Below, in pieces: positions 46,145-55,465 of a stretch of DNA of 64,000 nucleotides. The stretch is from NCBI GenBank assembly GCA_965221405.1, contig CBDCSE010000001.1, positions 558,001 to 622,000 of the forward strand, read 5' to 3'. Each line of letters begins with the position of its first letter. The stretch's first letter is position 1. The notes under the pieces were generated by a model. The model did not search any database and was not told the DNA's origin. It saw only the letters and a program-made list of their open reading frames with translations. Position numbers and translations under genes: made by a program. This DNA is from JAPOUP01 sp965221405 (GTDB lineage Bacteria > Pseudomonadota > Alphaproteobacteria > Rhodobacterales > Rhodobacteraceae).

Positions 46145-46978
46145 GTGGAAAGCGGTGTGGAAAACCCGGATCCGGAGGCCCGCAGACCGAAGGAAAAGCC
46201 CGGATCCGGGCCTGGACCGAAACATGGATGCTCGCGGCTGGCTCTCCTGACGCGCTCCGCCGGCAACGCCCGGCTCCTTTACGAACTGGTGGCCCGTCTC
46301 GAATCCGCCAGCGACCCGTCCCGGCCGCTCGAGGAGCCCGTCCGGCTTGACCGGACCAACGCCGCCTTTCATGATTTTTACCGTCTCGCCGTGCTGTTTC
46401 TCAAGGGCGAGTGGCAGGGCACGGCCGCCGGCCGTGAGGCGGGCTTCGCCCTGCTGTTTCCGATGAACGACCTGTTCGAGGCATTTGTCGGCCACAGCCT
46501 ACGGCGGGTATTCGCGCGGTCCCCCATCTCCGTCTGCCTGCAGGCTCGCGGCCGGAACGCGCTTACGGACAGGACAGACGGCCAACCACTCTTCGCCCTG
46601 CGACCGGACGCCGTGGTCCGAAAGCCCGGCGAGTGTGTCATTATCGACACCAAATGTAAGGCGCTTAAACCCGGGCCGCGCAAACCTAGCGTCGCGCCGG
46701 GCGATGTCTACCAGATGCTTGCCTATTGCCGCGCCTACCGGGCCTCCCATGGGATCCTGCTATACCCCTGGCAGGGGGAAACGGGCCACGCAGAGGGAAT
46801 CATAAGACGCTGGGAAGCGAGGGGAACCGACCCGTTTCCGGTGAGCGTCGCGACGGTCGACGTCGGGGGGCGCCCGGACGAGGTTCGCGGCGTTCTGACT
46901 GAAATCGTCGAAGACGTTTGGGATGGCACAGGGAAAGATCGCCAAATACAGGAGCTCGCCCCGGGACCAACCGCCTGA
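46145..46978 (+). CDS. McrC-like restriction subunit, 5' truncated
   Basis: The region from TRSAGNARLLYELVARLES to the end is the C-terminal half of McrC, the nuclease partner of the McrB GTPase in methylation-dependent restriction. The PD-(D/E)XK core is intact: FALRPDAVVRKPGECVIIDTK with Asp and DTK, then DVYQMLAYCRAYRASHG. About the first half of a normal McrC is missing and is replaced by the IS110 relic. The first 35 codons of the frame are IS-flank sequence. No mcrB is seen in the window. Function as a restriction enzyme is unlikely. Confidence 0.8.
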   Translation: MESGVENPDPEARRPKEKPGSGPGPKHGCSRLALLTRSAGNARLLYELVARLESASDPSRPLEEPVRLDRTNAAFHDFYRLAVLFLKGEWQGTAAGREAGFALLFPMNDLFEAFVGHSLRRVFARSPISVCLQARGRNALTDRTDGQPLFALRPDAVVRKPGECVIIDTKCKALKPGPRKPSVAPGDVYQMLAYCRAYRASHGILLYPWQGETGHAEGIIRRWEARGTDPFPVSVATVDVGGRPDEVRGVLTEIVEDVWDGTGKDRQIQELAPGPTA

Positions 46979-47191
46979 TTGGGGATTTCCCACACCTCCT
47001 TTTCCATGGAACGATGACGCTGGAGCTTTCACCAATTGGAAACGATAACGGAGCGGGTTGGACAATGACCAGCCCCATCCTTTGCGTTAGGTTCTCCAAC
47101 CGGCAAACGCTTCCAGTCCCGTGGACGACCAAAACCCACCGGCCCCGGCACTACGGCGGATAGACGTAAGCCATGTGCGTGATTCCGGGCT

Positions 47192-48112
47192 TCACCCCTT
47201 CCGCTGCGGCATGCTGGAATGAATTTGTGAGGCGAGGATGTGATCGGATCTATGAACCACATGCTCGGCACGCCCTACGATCAACGGATCCGGCTCGCCA
47301 ACGACCTCTTGGTCCTTTCCCGGATACTCCAGGCTGTCGAGAAAATGCCGCATGCAGGCCAGGCGCGCTCGTTTCTTGTCATTCGACTTGATGATGATCC
47401 AGGGGGCATCCGCGGTGCCTGTATAGAAGAACATCGCCTCCTTGGCTTCCGTATAGTCATCCCACATTCCGATCGACACCTTGTCGACCGGACTGAGTTT
47501 CCACCGCTTGAGCGGGTCGGACTCCCGGCTCCTGAACCGCCTGAGCTGCTCCTCCTTTGTCACCGAAAACCAGTATTTGTATAGGCGGATGCCGGACCGG
47601 ACCAACATCCGCTCGATGTCCGGTGCCTGCCGCATGAACTCAAGGTACTCGTTCGCCGAACAAAATCCCATGACCCGCTCAACCCCTGCACGGTTGTACC
47701 AGGAGCGGTCGTAGAACACCATCTCGCCATTGGTGGGAAGGTGTTCGATGTAACGCTGGAAAAACCACTGTCCACGCTCCGCCTCCGTCGGTTTGTTCAA
47801 TGCGACAACACGGGCCCATCGCGGATTCAAGTGCTCCATAAACCTCTTGATCGTGCCGCCTTTTCCCGCCGCATCGCGTCCCTCGAACAAAATCGCGAAT
47901 TTCTGACCGGTCTCCTGCGCCCAGTGCTGGACTTTCAGAAGCTCCGCCTGAAGCACTGCCTTCTGGCGCTCGTAATCGCTTCGCGAGACGCTGTAGGGAT
48001 ACGGGTAGGCCCCTGTCTCAAACGCCTCCCTGATCCGATCCGGCGTAACTGTCGGAAAGTTTTCCGACATTTCGCCCTGTTTGGCGGACCCAGGCAATTC
48101 GCTCTCAGACAT
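47192..48112 (-). CDS. ppk2: Polyphosphate kinase 2
   Basis: This enzyme transfers phosphate between polyphosphate and nucleoside di- or triphosphates. It has about 306 residues from MSESELPGSAKQ at 48112, which has a GGAGG site (an 11-residue longer frame starts at 48145). Walker A is FEGRDAAGKGGTIKRF, the lid is LNPRWARVVALNKPTEAERG, and Walker B is FYDRSWYNRAG. The domain architecture is that of a single-domain PPK2. Confidence 0.94.
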   Translation of the reverse strand: MSESELPGSAKQGEMSENFPTVTPDRIREAFETGAYPYPYSVSRSDYERQKAVLQAELLKVQHWAQETGQKFAILFEGRDAAGKGGTIKRFMEHLNPRWARVVALNKPTEAERGQWFFQRYIEHLPTNGEMVFYDRSWYNRAGVERVMGFCSANEYLEFMRQAPDIERMLVRSGIRLYKYWFSVTKEEQLRRFRSRESDPLKRWKLSPVDKVSIGMWDDYTEAKEAMFFYTGTADAPWIIIKSNDKKRARLACMRHFLDSLEYPGKDQEVVGEPDPLIVGRAEHVVHRSDHILASQIHSSMPQRKG

Positions 48113-48787
48113 GTTCGGCCTCCGTTCCCCGCTATCACTCCGCATCCTACGCTGACCACCGTAACAGCCATCTGACCCATTGATAAAGTCAACTCCGGCC
48201 TGTGGTTCGTACCCAATGACCGTACTGACACCGTCCCGGCCCCTAGGGTCGGAAGTTTCGCCGGGCGTCGAACCACCGGAGTGCGCGATCTGCCGCGGGT
48301 TTCAACCGACATAACAGCCGGGATCCGCCAACCCTACAAAAGCGGCCGTTGTCGACTTAAGGAATCAATGCTACCGGAACGACGTAAATTGATACGGCAG
48401 GATGATACTGACGATAGCCTCCCGACAGTCGACCGAGGGCATGACGAAACAACCATTGTGAGGGCGGAAGCGATGGCCCTGACCCACGATATCACGGCCC
48501 GGCCAATCGGAATAGTGCAGCGGGTCCGAACACCGCGCGGGATCCGGGGAAAGCCCGCGGAAAATGCCCCACCGAGCCCATCTGTTCACGGCAGCTGACC
48601 CCATCGGGCGCGAACGCGATTTCAGGGATGGCCGGACATTCGCTCCGGACGCGATTGGCGGATCACGGATCGGCTTCAGTGCCGTGGACACCTTCATATG
48701 CGACAGAGCGTCGGAACATCCACTGCCGGCGTGAGATACGGAGCCGGAACCAGCGATCCAAAGATCACCTAGTGGCGGGAACAGGAC
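48113..48787. other. Gap upstream of the sugar isomerase gene
   Basis: No recognisable gene in about 675 bases. A minus-strand frame at 48697-48371 has no family features. Promoters for ppk2 and for the sugar genes should lie at the two ends. Confidence 0.3.
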
Positions 48788-49531
48788 ATGGATATTTCAT
48801 TTCAGCTATACTCCGCACGCGACAACACGTCCTGGGAAAGCGTGATACGGGACATCGCGGAACTTGGCTACACCCAGACGGAGGGTTTCCCCGGAGTCTA
48901 TGAAGATCCGGTCTGTTTCCGTAAACTTCTGGATGCTCATGGCCTGACGATGCCCTCAGGCCATTTCCCGCTCGATGCGCTGGAGAACGACCTCACCCGC
49001 ACGCTGGACATCTGCGCCGCGCTCGGCATGTCCCGCGTCTACTGCCCGATGCTCGACCATGCCAGCCGACCGTCGGACAGGATGGGGTGGTGGGCGTTCG
49101 CGGCCCGACTCCGGACGATCCAGAAGGGTATCAGCGAGGCCGGTCTCAAGTTTGGCTGGCACAACCATGATTACGAATTCCATGGCTCGCCCGACGGCAC
49201 CATACCGATGCGGGAGATTCTCGACAGCGCCCCCGATATCGGATGGGAGGCCGATGTCGCCTGGATCGCAAGAGGCGGTGATGACCCGATGGACTGGATC
49301 GGCAGGTATGGCCATCGTATCGGCACCGCCCACGTGAAGGATATCGCACCCCAGGGTCTGTGCCAGGATGAGGACGGGTGGGCGGATGTCGGCCACGGCA
49401 CACTTGACTGGAGGGCGCTGAAAACCGCACTTCAAGCCGCCGGATGCGACCTCTACGTCGTCGAGCACGACAGGCCTTCCGATGTACGGCGCTTCGCCAG
49501 ACGTTCCATCGCCGCGTTCAGATCGTATTAG
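48788..49531 (+). CDS. Sugar phosphate isomerase/epimerase-like TIM barrel protein
   Basis: This 247-residue protein is of the xylose isomerase-like/AP endonuclease family 2 fold. It begins MDISFQLYSARDN. Metal ligand motifs are FGWHNHDYEF and TAHVKDIAPQG, and a late Glu lies in YVVEHDRPSD. It is followed 11 bases later by a Gfo/Idh dehydrogenase. The pair is typical of inositol or unusual-sugar catabolism. The substrate is not determinable. Confidence 0.85.
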   Translation: MDISFQLYSARDNTSWESVIRDIAELGYTQTEGFPGVYEDPVCFRKLLDAHGLTMPSGHFPLDALENDLTRTLDICAALGMSRVYCPMLDHASRPSDRMGWWAFAARLRTIQKGISEAGLKFGWHNHDYEFHGSPDGTIPMREILDSAPDIGWEADVAWIARGGDDPMDWIGRYGHRIGTAHVKDIAPQGLCQDEDGWADVGHGTLDWRALKTALQAAGCDLYVVEHDRPSDVRRFARRSIAAFRSY

Positions 49532-49542
49532 GGGAATATTCC

Positions 49543-50664
49543 ATGAGCGGAGAGCTGAACGTCGGCATCATCGGGTGCGGAAATATCTCGGCCACATACT
49601 TGAGCCTCGCGCCGCTGTTTCGCGGTATCCGGCTATGCGCCTGCGCGGACATCGCTCCGGAGACAGCCCTGGCCCGGGCCGGTGAATTCGGTCTGAAGGC
49701 ACTTTCCGTAGACGATCTCATGGCGGATGACGGGATCGACATCGTGATCAACCTTACGGTCCCCAACGCGCATTTCGAGGTTTCAAGGAAAGTACTTGAG
49801 GCCGGAAAGCACCTTTATTCCGAAAAACCGTTCGTGCTTTCCGTGGCCGAGGGGCGCAAGCTCGGACGGATCGCCGAGAGGTCCGGACTGCGTATCGGCT
49901 CCGCGCCGGACACGTTCCTCGGTGGTTCACACCAGCTCGCGAGGGCCCTGCTGGATGGCGGAGCCGTCGGAGAGATCAAATCCGGCACTTGCTTTGTCCA
50001 GGGACCGGGTATGGAAATGTGGCATCCAAATCCGGACTTTTTCTTCAGGCCGGGTGGCGGCCCGATACTTGATCTAGGTCCCTATCACATCTCGAACCTT
50101 GTTCATCTCCTGGGCCCGATACGACGTGTGGGGGCGATGTCCTCTTCCGCCGCGGAATACCGCACGATAACTTCCGAACCGCGTTATGGAGAAAGGATCA
50201 GGGTCGAAACCCCTACCACGGTCCATGCCCTGATGGAGTTCCATTCGGGCGCCCAGATAGTTTATTGCGCGAGCTGGGACGTTTGGAAGCACGGGCATTC
50301 GGATATGGAGCTGTATGGCGGCAAGGGTACGCTCTACGTGCCGGACCCGAACTTCTTCGGCGGTGAGGTCCGAATGTCGGAACGGTCCACCTACACCAAT
50401 ATTGCCCGATCATGGGACCACCCCTTTGGTCGGACCAACCGGGGTGAGACAGCCAACTACCGTGCAGCGGGGCTCGCCGAAATGGCGGCCGCCATTCTCA
50501 CCGGGACGCCTCATCGCTGCTCGTATGCCTTCGCCCTGCATACCGTGGACGTCATGACGTCGATCCTTGCCTCAGGTGAAACCGGACAGTTCATCGACAT
50601 CGCCACCAAATGCGGCCGCCCCCCACCGCTCGGCCCGGAAGAGGCGAAGACCCTACTCGCCTGA
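49543..50664 (+). CDS. Gfo/Idh/MocA-family oxidoreductase
   Basis: This is an NAD(P)-dependent dehydrogenase of 373 residues from MSGELNVGIIGCGNIS at 49543. EKPFVLSVAEGRKL holds the EKP motif, and GGGPILDLGPYHISNLVHLLG is the catalytic helix. It differs clearly from the galactose-dehydrogenase-like gene at 25.2-26.1 kb. It sits 11 bases downstream of the isomerase gene and likely acts on the same pathway. Confidence 0.88.
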   Translation: MSGELNVGIIGCGNISATYLSLAPLFRGIRLCACADIAPETALARAGEFGLKALSVDDLMADDGIDIVINLTVPNAHFEVSRKVLEAGKHLYSEKPFVLSVAEGRKLGRIAERSGLRIGSAPDTFLGGSHQLARALLDGGAVGEIKSGTCFVQGPGMEMWHPNPDFFFRPGGGPILDLGPYHISNLVHLLGPIRRVGAMSSSAAEYRTITSEPRYGERIRVETPTTVHALMEFHSGAQIVYCASWDVWKHGHSDMELYGGKGTLYVPDPNFFGGEVRMSERSTYTNIARSWDHPFGRTNRGETANYRAAGLAEMAAAILTGTPHRCSYAFALHTVDVMTSILASGETGQFIDIATKCGRPPPLGPEEAKTLLA

Positions 50665-50988
50665 GATCCCGGCCCGGGACCTGAAGTGCGGGTGCCGATA
50701 TCCAGGAACTTCCCCCGATTCTCCGGCGAAGACCAGCCGTTTTCCCCTCATTCCCAGGACAATCGCTTTTGGGCCCAAGAGACTGCGATGGGGGTCGAGA
50801 ACGCCTCAAACAATCGGGAAAACGGTGACAGACGACGCTTTGTTCTTTCCATGTTCCCCATTTCGGACTGCTGAAACTCCAAAAGCGATTGCCCTGCCCT
50901 CATTCCGATCATCCACGATTACATTGGTCGGCTCCACGTCGTCACGACGATACGGGCGGCGCGTCTCGATATGACGAACCCAAACCAC
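50665..50988. other. Gap upstream of the parE promoter
   Basis: No gene recognised. Small frames on both strands overlap and lack family features. Confidence 0.3.
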
Positions 50989-51017
50989 TTCCACTCGATC
51001 CGCGGCTTCGCTATACT
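50989..51017 (+). promoter_or_regulatory. Candidate promoter of parE
   Basis: TTCCAC is followed after exactly 17 bases by TATACT, 30 bases before the parE start. Confidence 0.6.
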
Positions 51018-51046
51018 GACCCGAACAAAGCTGGCAGAGCAGCCCC

Positions 51047-53008
51047 ATGCCCGATGACCTGACCGACCGTCCGCCATCCGGTGAATCATATGACGCTTCG
51101 TCGATTGAGGTGCTTGAAGGACTTGAACCGGTCCGCAAGCGTCCGGGAATGTATATAGGCGGCACCGACGAGCGCGCCCTTCACCACCTCGTGGCAGAAG
51201 TTCTCGACAACTCGATGGATGAAGCGGTTGCCGGGCACGCCACGCGGATCGAAGTGGAACTCCACGCCGATCACTCGGTCACCGTCCGGGACAACGGCCG
51301 CGGTATTCCCGTTGATCCGCACCCGAGGTTTCCTGACAGGAGTGCTCTGGAGGTTATTCTCTGCACGCTCCACGCCGGCGGCAAGTTCTCTGGCAAAACA
51401 TATCAGATTTCAGGCGGCCTTCATGGTGTTGGAATATCGGTCGTCAACGCTCTTTCGGACAGCATGCGGGTTGAAGTGGCACGCAACCGGGAAGTGTTCG
51501 CGCAGGAATTCTCCCGTGGCGCGCCTTTGGGCCCGTTGCGGTCGCTCGGCACGACGGCCAACCGTCGCGGAACCACGGTCACCTTCCACGCCGATGCGGA
51601 GATTTTCGGACATGCCCGCATCAGGCCCGGACGGATCTTCAGGTTGGTCCGCTCCAAAGCCTACCTGCAGTCCGGCATAGAGATACGCTGGCGCTCGCGT
51701 ATCGAAGACGATGAGGTCCCCGCAGAGGCCACTTTCCTCTTTCCCGGCGGGCTGACCGACTATCTCGATGAGCGGATGGAAGGCGTCTCGACCTATTCGG
51801 ACCGTCCGTTCGCGGGCCGGGTGGAATTCGCGGAACGCTTTGACAGCCCAGGTGCCGTTGAGTGGGCGGTTAACTGGACACCGGGCCGGGACGGCTTCAT
51901 ACAATCCTACTGCAACACCGTGCCAACTTCCGAGGGCGGCACACACGAAAATGGATTCTGGAACGCGATTCTCAAAGGGGTCCGTGCTTACGGAGAATTG
52001 GCCAGCAACCGAAAGGCGAGCCAGATCGCCAGGGAGGATCTGACCTCGGGTGGCTGTGCGCTCGTTTCCTGCTTCATCCCGGAACCTGAATTCTCCGGAC
52101 AGACCAAAGACAGGCTCTCGTCCCCCGACGCGCTGCGCCTTGTCGAGACGGCCGTCCGGGATCATTTCGACAACTGGCTCGCGACCAATACCAGGTCGGC
52201 CGGAGCGATACTCGATTTCCTCGTGCTGCGCTCCGAGGAACGGCTCCGTCGCCGACAGGAAAGGGAAACGGCCCGTAAGTCGGCGACGAAAAAGCTGCGC
52301 CTTCCCGGAAAGCTCGTGGACTGCGCCGCAAGCACCCGGGAGGGAACCGAACTCTTCATCGTGGAGGGTGACAGCGCCGGCGGTTCGGCCAAGATGGCCC
52401 GCGACCGGAACACGCAGGCACTTCTCCCCCTGCGCGGAAAGATCCTGAACGTTCTGGGAGCTGCGGGTTCCAAACTGGGACAGAATGCGGAAATCAACGA
52501 TCTCTGCCAGGCTCTTGGCGTCGGCATGGGAACCCGGTTCCGCATCGACGACCTTCGCTACGCCAAGGTCATCATCATGACAGACGCGGATGTCGACGGT
52601 GCCCACATAGCGTCCCTACTCATGACGTTCTTCTTCGTGCAGATGCGCCCCATGATCGACGCCGGACATCTCTATCTGGCCTGTCCGCCGCTGTACCGGC
52701 TCACCCAGGGAGCGAAAAGGGTCTATTGCCTTGACGAAACGGAGCGGGACTCATGGCTGGAAACCGGTCTCGGAGGAAAGGGCAAAATCGACGTCAGTCG
52801 TTTCAAGGGACTTGGCGAGATGGACGCCAAGGACCTTAAGGAGACCACAATGAAGCCATCCTCCCGCAAACTCATCCGGATCACGATAGACGAAGAGGCT
52901 CCCGGCGAAACCGGCGATCTCATTCAGCGCCTGCTGGGAAAGAAACCGGAACTCAGGTTTCAGTATATTCAGGAGAACGCGCGTTTCGTGGAAGAGCTGG
53001 ATGTGTAA
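51047..53008 (+). CDS. parE: DNA topoisomerase IV subunit B
   Basis: This is the ATPase subunit of topoisomerase IV, which unlinks daughter chromosomes. It has 653 residues. The GHKL ATPase motifs are VLDNSMDEAVAGHA, VTVRDNGRGIPVD and SGGLHGVGISVVNAL. The TOPRIM domain has FIVEGDSAGGSAKMARDR and TDADVDGAHI. The ending PELRFQYIQENARFVEELDV is that of alphaproteobacterial ParE, not GyrB. It is monocistronic here; lolD converges from the right. Confidence 0.95.
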   Translation: MPDDLTDRPPSGESYDASSIEVLEGLEPVRKRPGMYIGGTDERALHHLVAEVLDNSMDEAVAGHATRIEVELHADHSVTVRDNGRGIPVDPHPRFPDRSALEVILCTLHAGGKFSGKTYQISGGLHGVGISVVNALSDSMRVEVARNREVFAQEFSRGAPLGPLRSLGTTANRRGTTVTFHADAEIFGHARIRPGRIFRLVRSKAYLQSGIEIRWRSRIEDDEVPAEATFLFPGGLTDYLDERMEGVSTYSDRPFAGRVEFAERFDSPGAVEWAVNWTPGRDGFIQSYCNTVPTSEGGTHENGFWNAILKGVRAYGELASNRKASQIAREDLTSGGCALVSCFIPEPEFSGQTKDRLSSPDALRLVETAVRDHFDNWLATNTRSAGAILDFLVLRSEERLRRRQERETARKSATKKLRLPGKLVDCAASTREGTELFIVEGDSAGGSAKMARDRNTQALLPLRGKILNVLGAAGSKLGQNAEINDLCQALGVGMGTRFRIDDLRYAKVIIMTDADVDGAHIASLLMTFFFVQMRPMIDAGHLYLACPPLYRLTQGAKRVYCLDETERDSWLETGLGGKGKIDVSRFKGLGEMDAKDLKETTMKPSSRKLIRITIDEEAPGETGDLIQRLLGKKPELRFQYIQENARFVEELDV

Positions 53009-53124
53009 GTGGCTTTCCCAAATCGGCGGCACTGCCAGGGACCATAACTGAGGAGGCGGCAATTCATCCGGTCTGGACCCCGAGAATGCGGAACCAATCA
53101 ACTCCGCGAACCCGGACGGGCATA

Positions 53125-53814
53125 TCAAACGCCGTCCAGCACGATCTTTCCGTCCGATAACCTGACCACTCGATCCATACGGGCCGACAGATCGGGATTA
53201 TGTGTGGCGACCAGCACCGCCATACGGGTGTCGCGCACAAGTTCCATCAACGCGCCAAAAACCAGGTCCGAAGTGCCGGGATCGAGGTTTCCCGTCGGTT
53301 CGTCCGCCAGAAGCAGGAGGGGCGAATTGGCGAGCGCACGGCAGAAAGCGACACGTTGCTGCTCACCGCCGCTGAGCGCCGCGGGTCGATGGCCCGACCG
53401 GCCAGCGACACCGACCCGCGCCAGAAGCTCCATGGACCGCGCCTCGGCCGTCGCCCGGCCGACACCATTGGCGAGCTGGGGCAGGACAATGTTCTCCATT
53501 GCCGTGAATTCAGGCAGCAGATGATGGAACTGATATACGAAACCGATTTCCCGCCGCCGCGCTTCGGTTCGACGGCGATCGTTTCGTCCGGTCATGTCGC
53601 GCCCGCGAATCGCCACAGTACCGCTGTCGGGAGTATCGAGAAGACCCGAGATGTGAAGCAATGTTGACTTGCCGGCGCCGGATGGGGCGACCAATGCCAC
53701 GACCTCACCCCGGGTCACCCGAAGGTCGGTTCCGCGGAGAACCGGCACCTCCCGGGCCGTGCCGCGACCGTAGACTTTTTCGATTCCCTCAAGATCAAGG
53801 GCGGCGTCACTCAT
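53125..53814 (-). CDS. lolD: Lipoprotein-releasing system ATPase
   Basis: This is the ATPase of the LolCDE exporter, which extracts lipoproteins from the inner membrane. It has 229 residues. Walker A is APSGAGKSTLLHISGLL, the signature LSGGEQQRVAFCRAL and Walker B LLLADEPTGNLD. YQFHHLLPEFTAMEN is the LolD-specific motif. The start at 53814 overlaps the stop of the upstream permease gene by 8 bases. Confidence 0.94.
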   Translation of the reverse strand: MSDAALDLEGIEKVYGRGTAREVPVLRGTDLRVTRGEVVALVAPSGAGKSTLLHISGLLDTPDSGTVAIRGRDMTGRNDRRRTEARRREIGFVYQFHHLLPEFTAMENIVLPQLANGVGRATAEARSMELLARVGVAGRSGHRPAALSGGEQQRVAFCRALANSPLLLLADEPTGNLDPGTSDLVFGALMELVRDTRMAVLVATHNPDLSARMDRVVRLSDGKIVLDGV

Positions 53815-55078
53815 AGCGGAGCGCCTCAACCGGGTTCATCCGCGCCGCACGGCGGGCCGGAAACACCGTGACGACAAAACTGAGGCCAAGCGAGAGGCAG
53901 ACGGCGGAAATGACGTCGCCGGGCACCAACCTGGCGGGAAGTTGGTAGATGCCACGGATCGAAGGATCCCAGACCCCGCCTCCCATGACATAGTTCACGA
54001 AACTGAAAACAGGGTCGATATAGATAGCGAACAGGCAGCCGAGAACCGCGCCTGCGGCGGTGCCGACTATACCGATACATGCGCCACAGATGAAGAAAAC
54101 ACGCAGAATCGAACCCTCGGTAAGTCCTACCGTCCGGAGAATGCCGATGTCACGGCCCTTGTTCTTCACGAGCATTATCAGACCTGAGACTATGTTCATG
54201 GTCGCGATCAGCACGAGGATGGATAGGATAACGAACATCACGTTATCCTCGACCTCCAGCGCCCTGAGGAATGCGCCGGACCTGTCACGCCATGTCCAGA
54301 CCCTTATCCCGTCACCACTCGCGCCCAGGATATCGGGCAGATACGCGTCAACGTCCTCCGGCTCCGCCAGCATCACCTCGATCTCATCGGCGTAGCCTTC
54401 CCTGTTGAAGTAGCTCTGGGCTTCATCGAACGGCATGTAAAGGCGGGTCCGGTCGATATCGTACCGCCCGGCGGTGAATACATAGACAACCTCATATGCG
54501 TTCACGCGCGGTGAGATTCCAAAAGCGGTCTTGACCCCATCCGGTGAAATCAGCCTGATTCTATCGCCGACGGCAGCGCCGAGCTCACGCGCCACGCCTG
54601 AACCAATCGCCACACCTTTCCCGAATGCGTCGATATCGCCATATCGTTCATCCGAGTCCGCGACACGCGGTATGGCTTTCAGGCTCTCAAGATCAATTCC
54701 GAAAACCTCCACACCCGCGTTTCTTCCGCTCAGGCTAGCCATTACCTGCCCTTTTATGAGCGGAGTCGCGCGGACAACTCCCTCGACGTCGGCAATACGG
54801 GCGGCGGTCGACGTATGATCGGTGAACACCCGGGTTCGCTGGCCGTTCTCGGGTTGATGGACCGCCGAGTAGACGGTGACATGGGAATTGGCGCCGAGGA
54901 TTGTATCGACAAATTCCGCCCTGAACCCGGATCTGACAGCAAGCGTGGCGATCAGGGCGAAAACCGCCAGGGCGATGCCGACCAGGGAAATCCAGGTCAT
55001 CACCGAAACACCACCCTCAGCCCTGCGTGAGCGAAGATAGCGCCACGCGATCATCCATTCATGGGAGGAGAAAGGCAT
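53807..55078 (-). CDS. lolC: Lipoprotein-releasing system permease LolC/LolE family
   Basis: This inner-membrane permease has 423 residues from MPFSSHEWMIAWRYLRSRR at 55078. It has one N-terminal helix (WISLVGIALAVFALIATLAV), a large periplasmic domain and three C-terminal helices including VIATMNIVSGLIMLVKNKGRD. The ending FPARRAARMNPVEALRYE is typical. A single gene of this type beside lolD is usual in alphaproteobacteria, where it is often called lolE or lolC without distinction. An 84-base N-terminal extension of the frame was rejected as unlike the family. Confidence 0.92.
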   Translation of the reverse strand: MPFSSHEWMIAWRYLRSRRAEGGVSVMTWISLVGIALAVFALIATLAVRSGFRAEFVDTILGANSHVTVYSAVHQPENGQRTRVFTDHTSTAARIADVEGVVRATPLIKGQVMASLSGRNAGVEVFGIDLESLKAIPRVADSDERYGDIDAFGKGVAIGSGVARELGAAVGDRIRLISPDGVKTAFGISPRVNAYEVVYVFTAGRYDIDRTRLYMPFDEAQSYFNREGYADEIEVMLAEPEDVDAYLPDILGASGDGIRVWTWRDRSGAFLRALEVEDNVMFVILSILVLIATMNIVSGLIMLVKNKGRDIGILRTVGLTEGSILRVFFICGACIGIVGTAAGAVLGCLFAIYIDPVFSFVNYVMGGGVWDPSIRGIYQLPARLVPGDVISAVCLSLGLSFVVTVFPARRAARMNPVEALRYE

Positions 55079-55465
55079 GGGCGGAAAAACGGGAGATGCG
55101 CAATGACCATTCCAAGCATTCGATCTGTCCATGACAATGCCTGCACCATGGAAGAAGGTCAAGCCGTGCGGTGGTGTCGAATATCACCTGCACGTGACAG
55201 GAGCCGGGGATCGGAAAAGTGGAGGTCATCACCGACTGACTGGTACCAGCTGGTCAACGCGTCCGGATCGGCCGGGACTTTCCCTTCCCCGGCGTTTCGG
55301 CCGGCCATTGGAAGGTCGCCATACCCACACGGGCCCGGAAGGCCCGGCGTTTGCGATAATCTGCCACAGGATTGCCTGCCGGACTTGCCGCGGCGGCATC
55401 GAAACATGAAAATGGAAGGCCGGGCCAGCGACACGGGGACGGAAGCGTGGGGATGGAGGCATGGA

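Noticed and set aside
55061..55465. 135-residue N-terminal extension of the propionyl-CoA synthetase frame
   Set aside because: Its residues do not resemble the family and it overlaps the start of the divergent lolC gene. A good GGAGG site precedes 55466.
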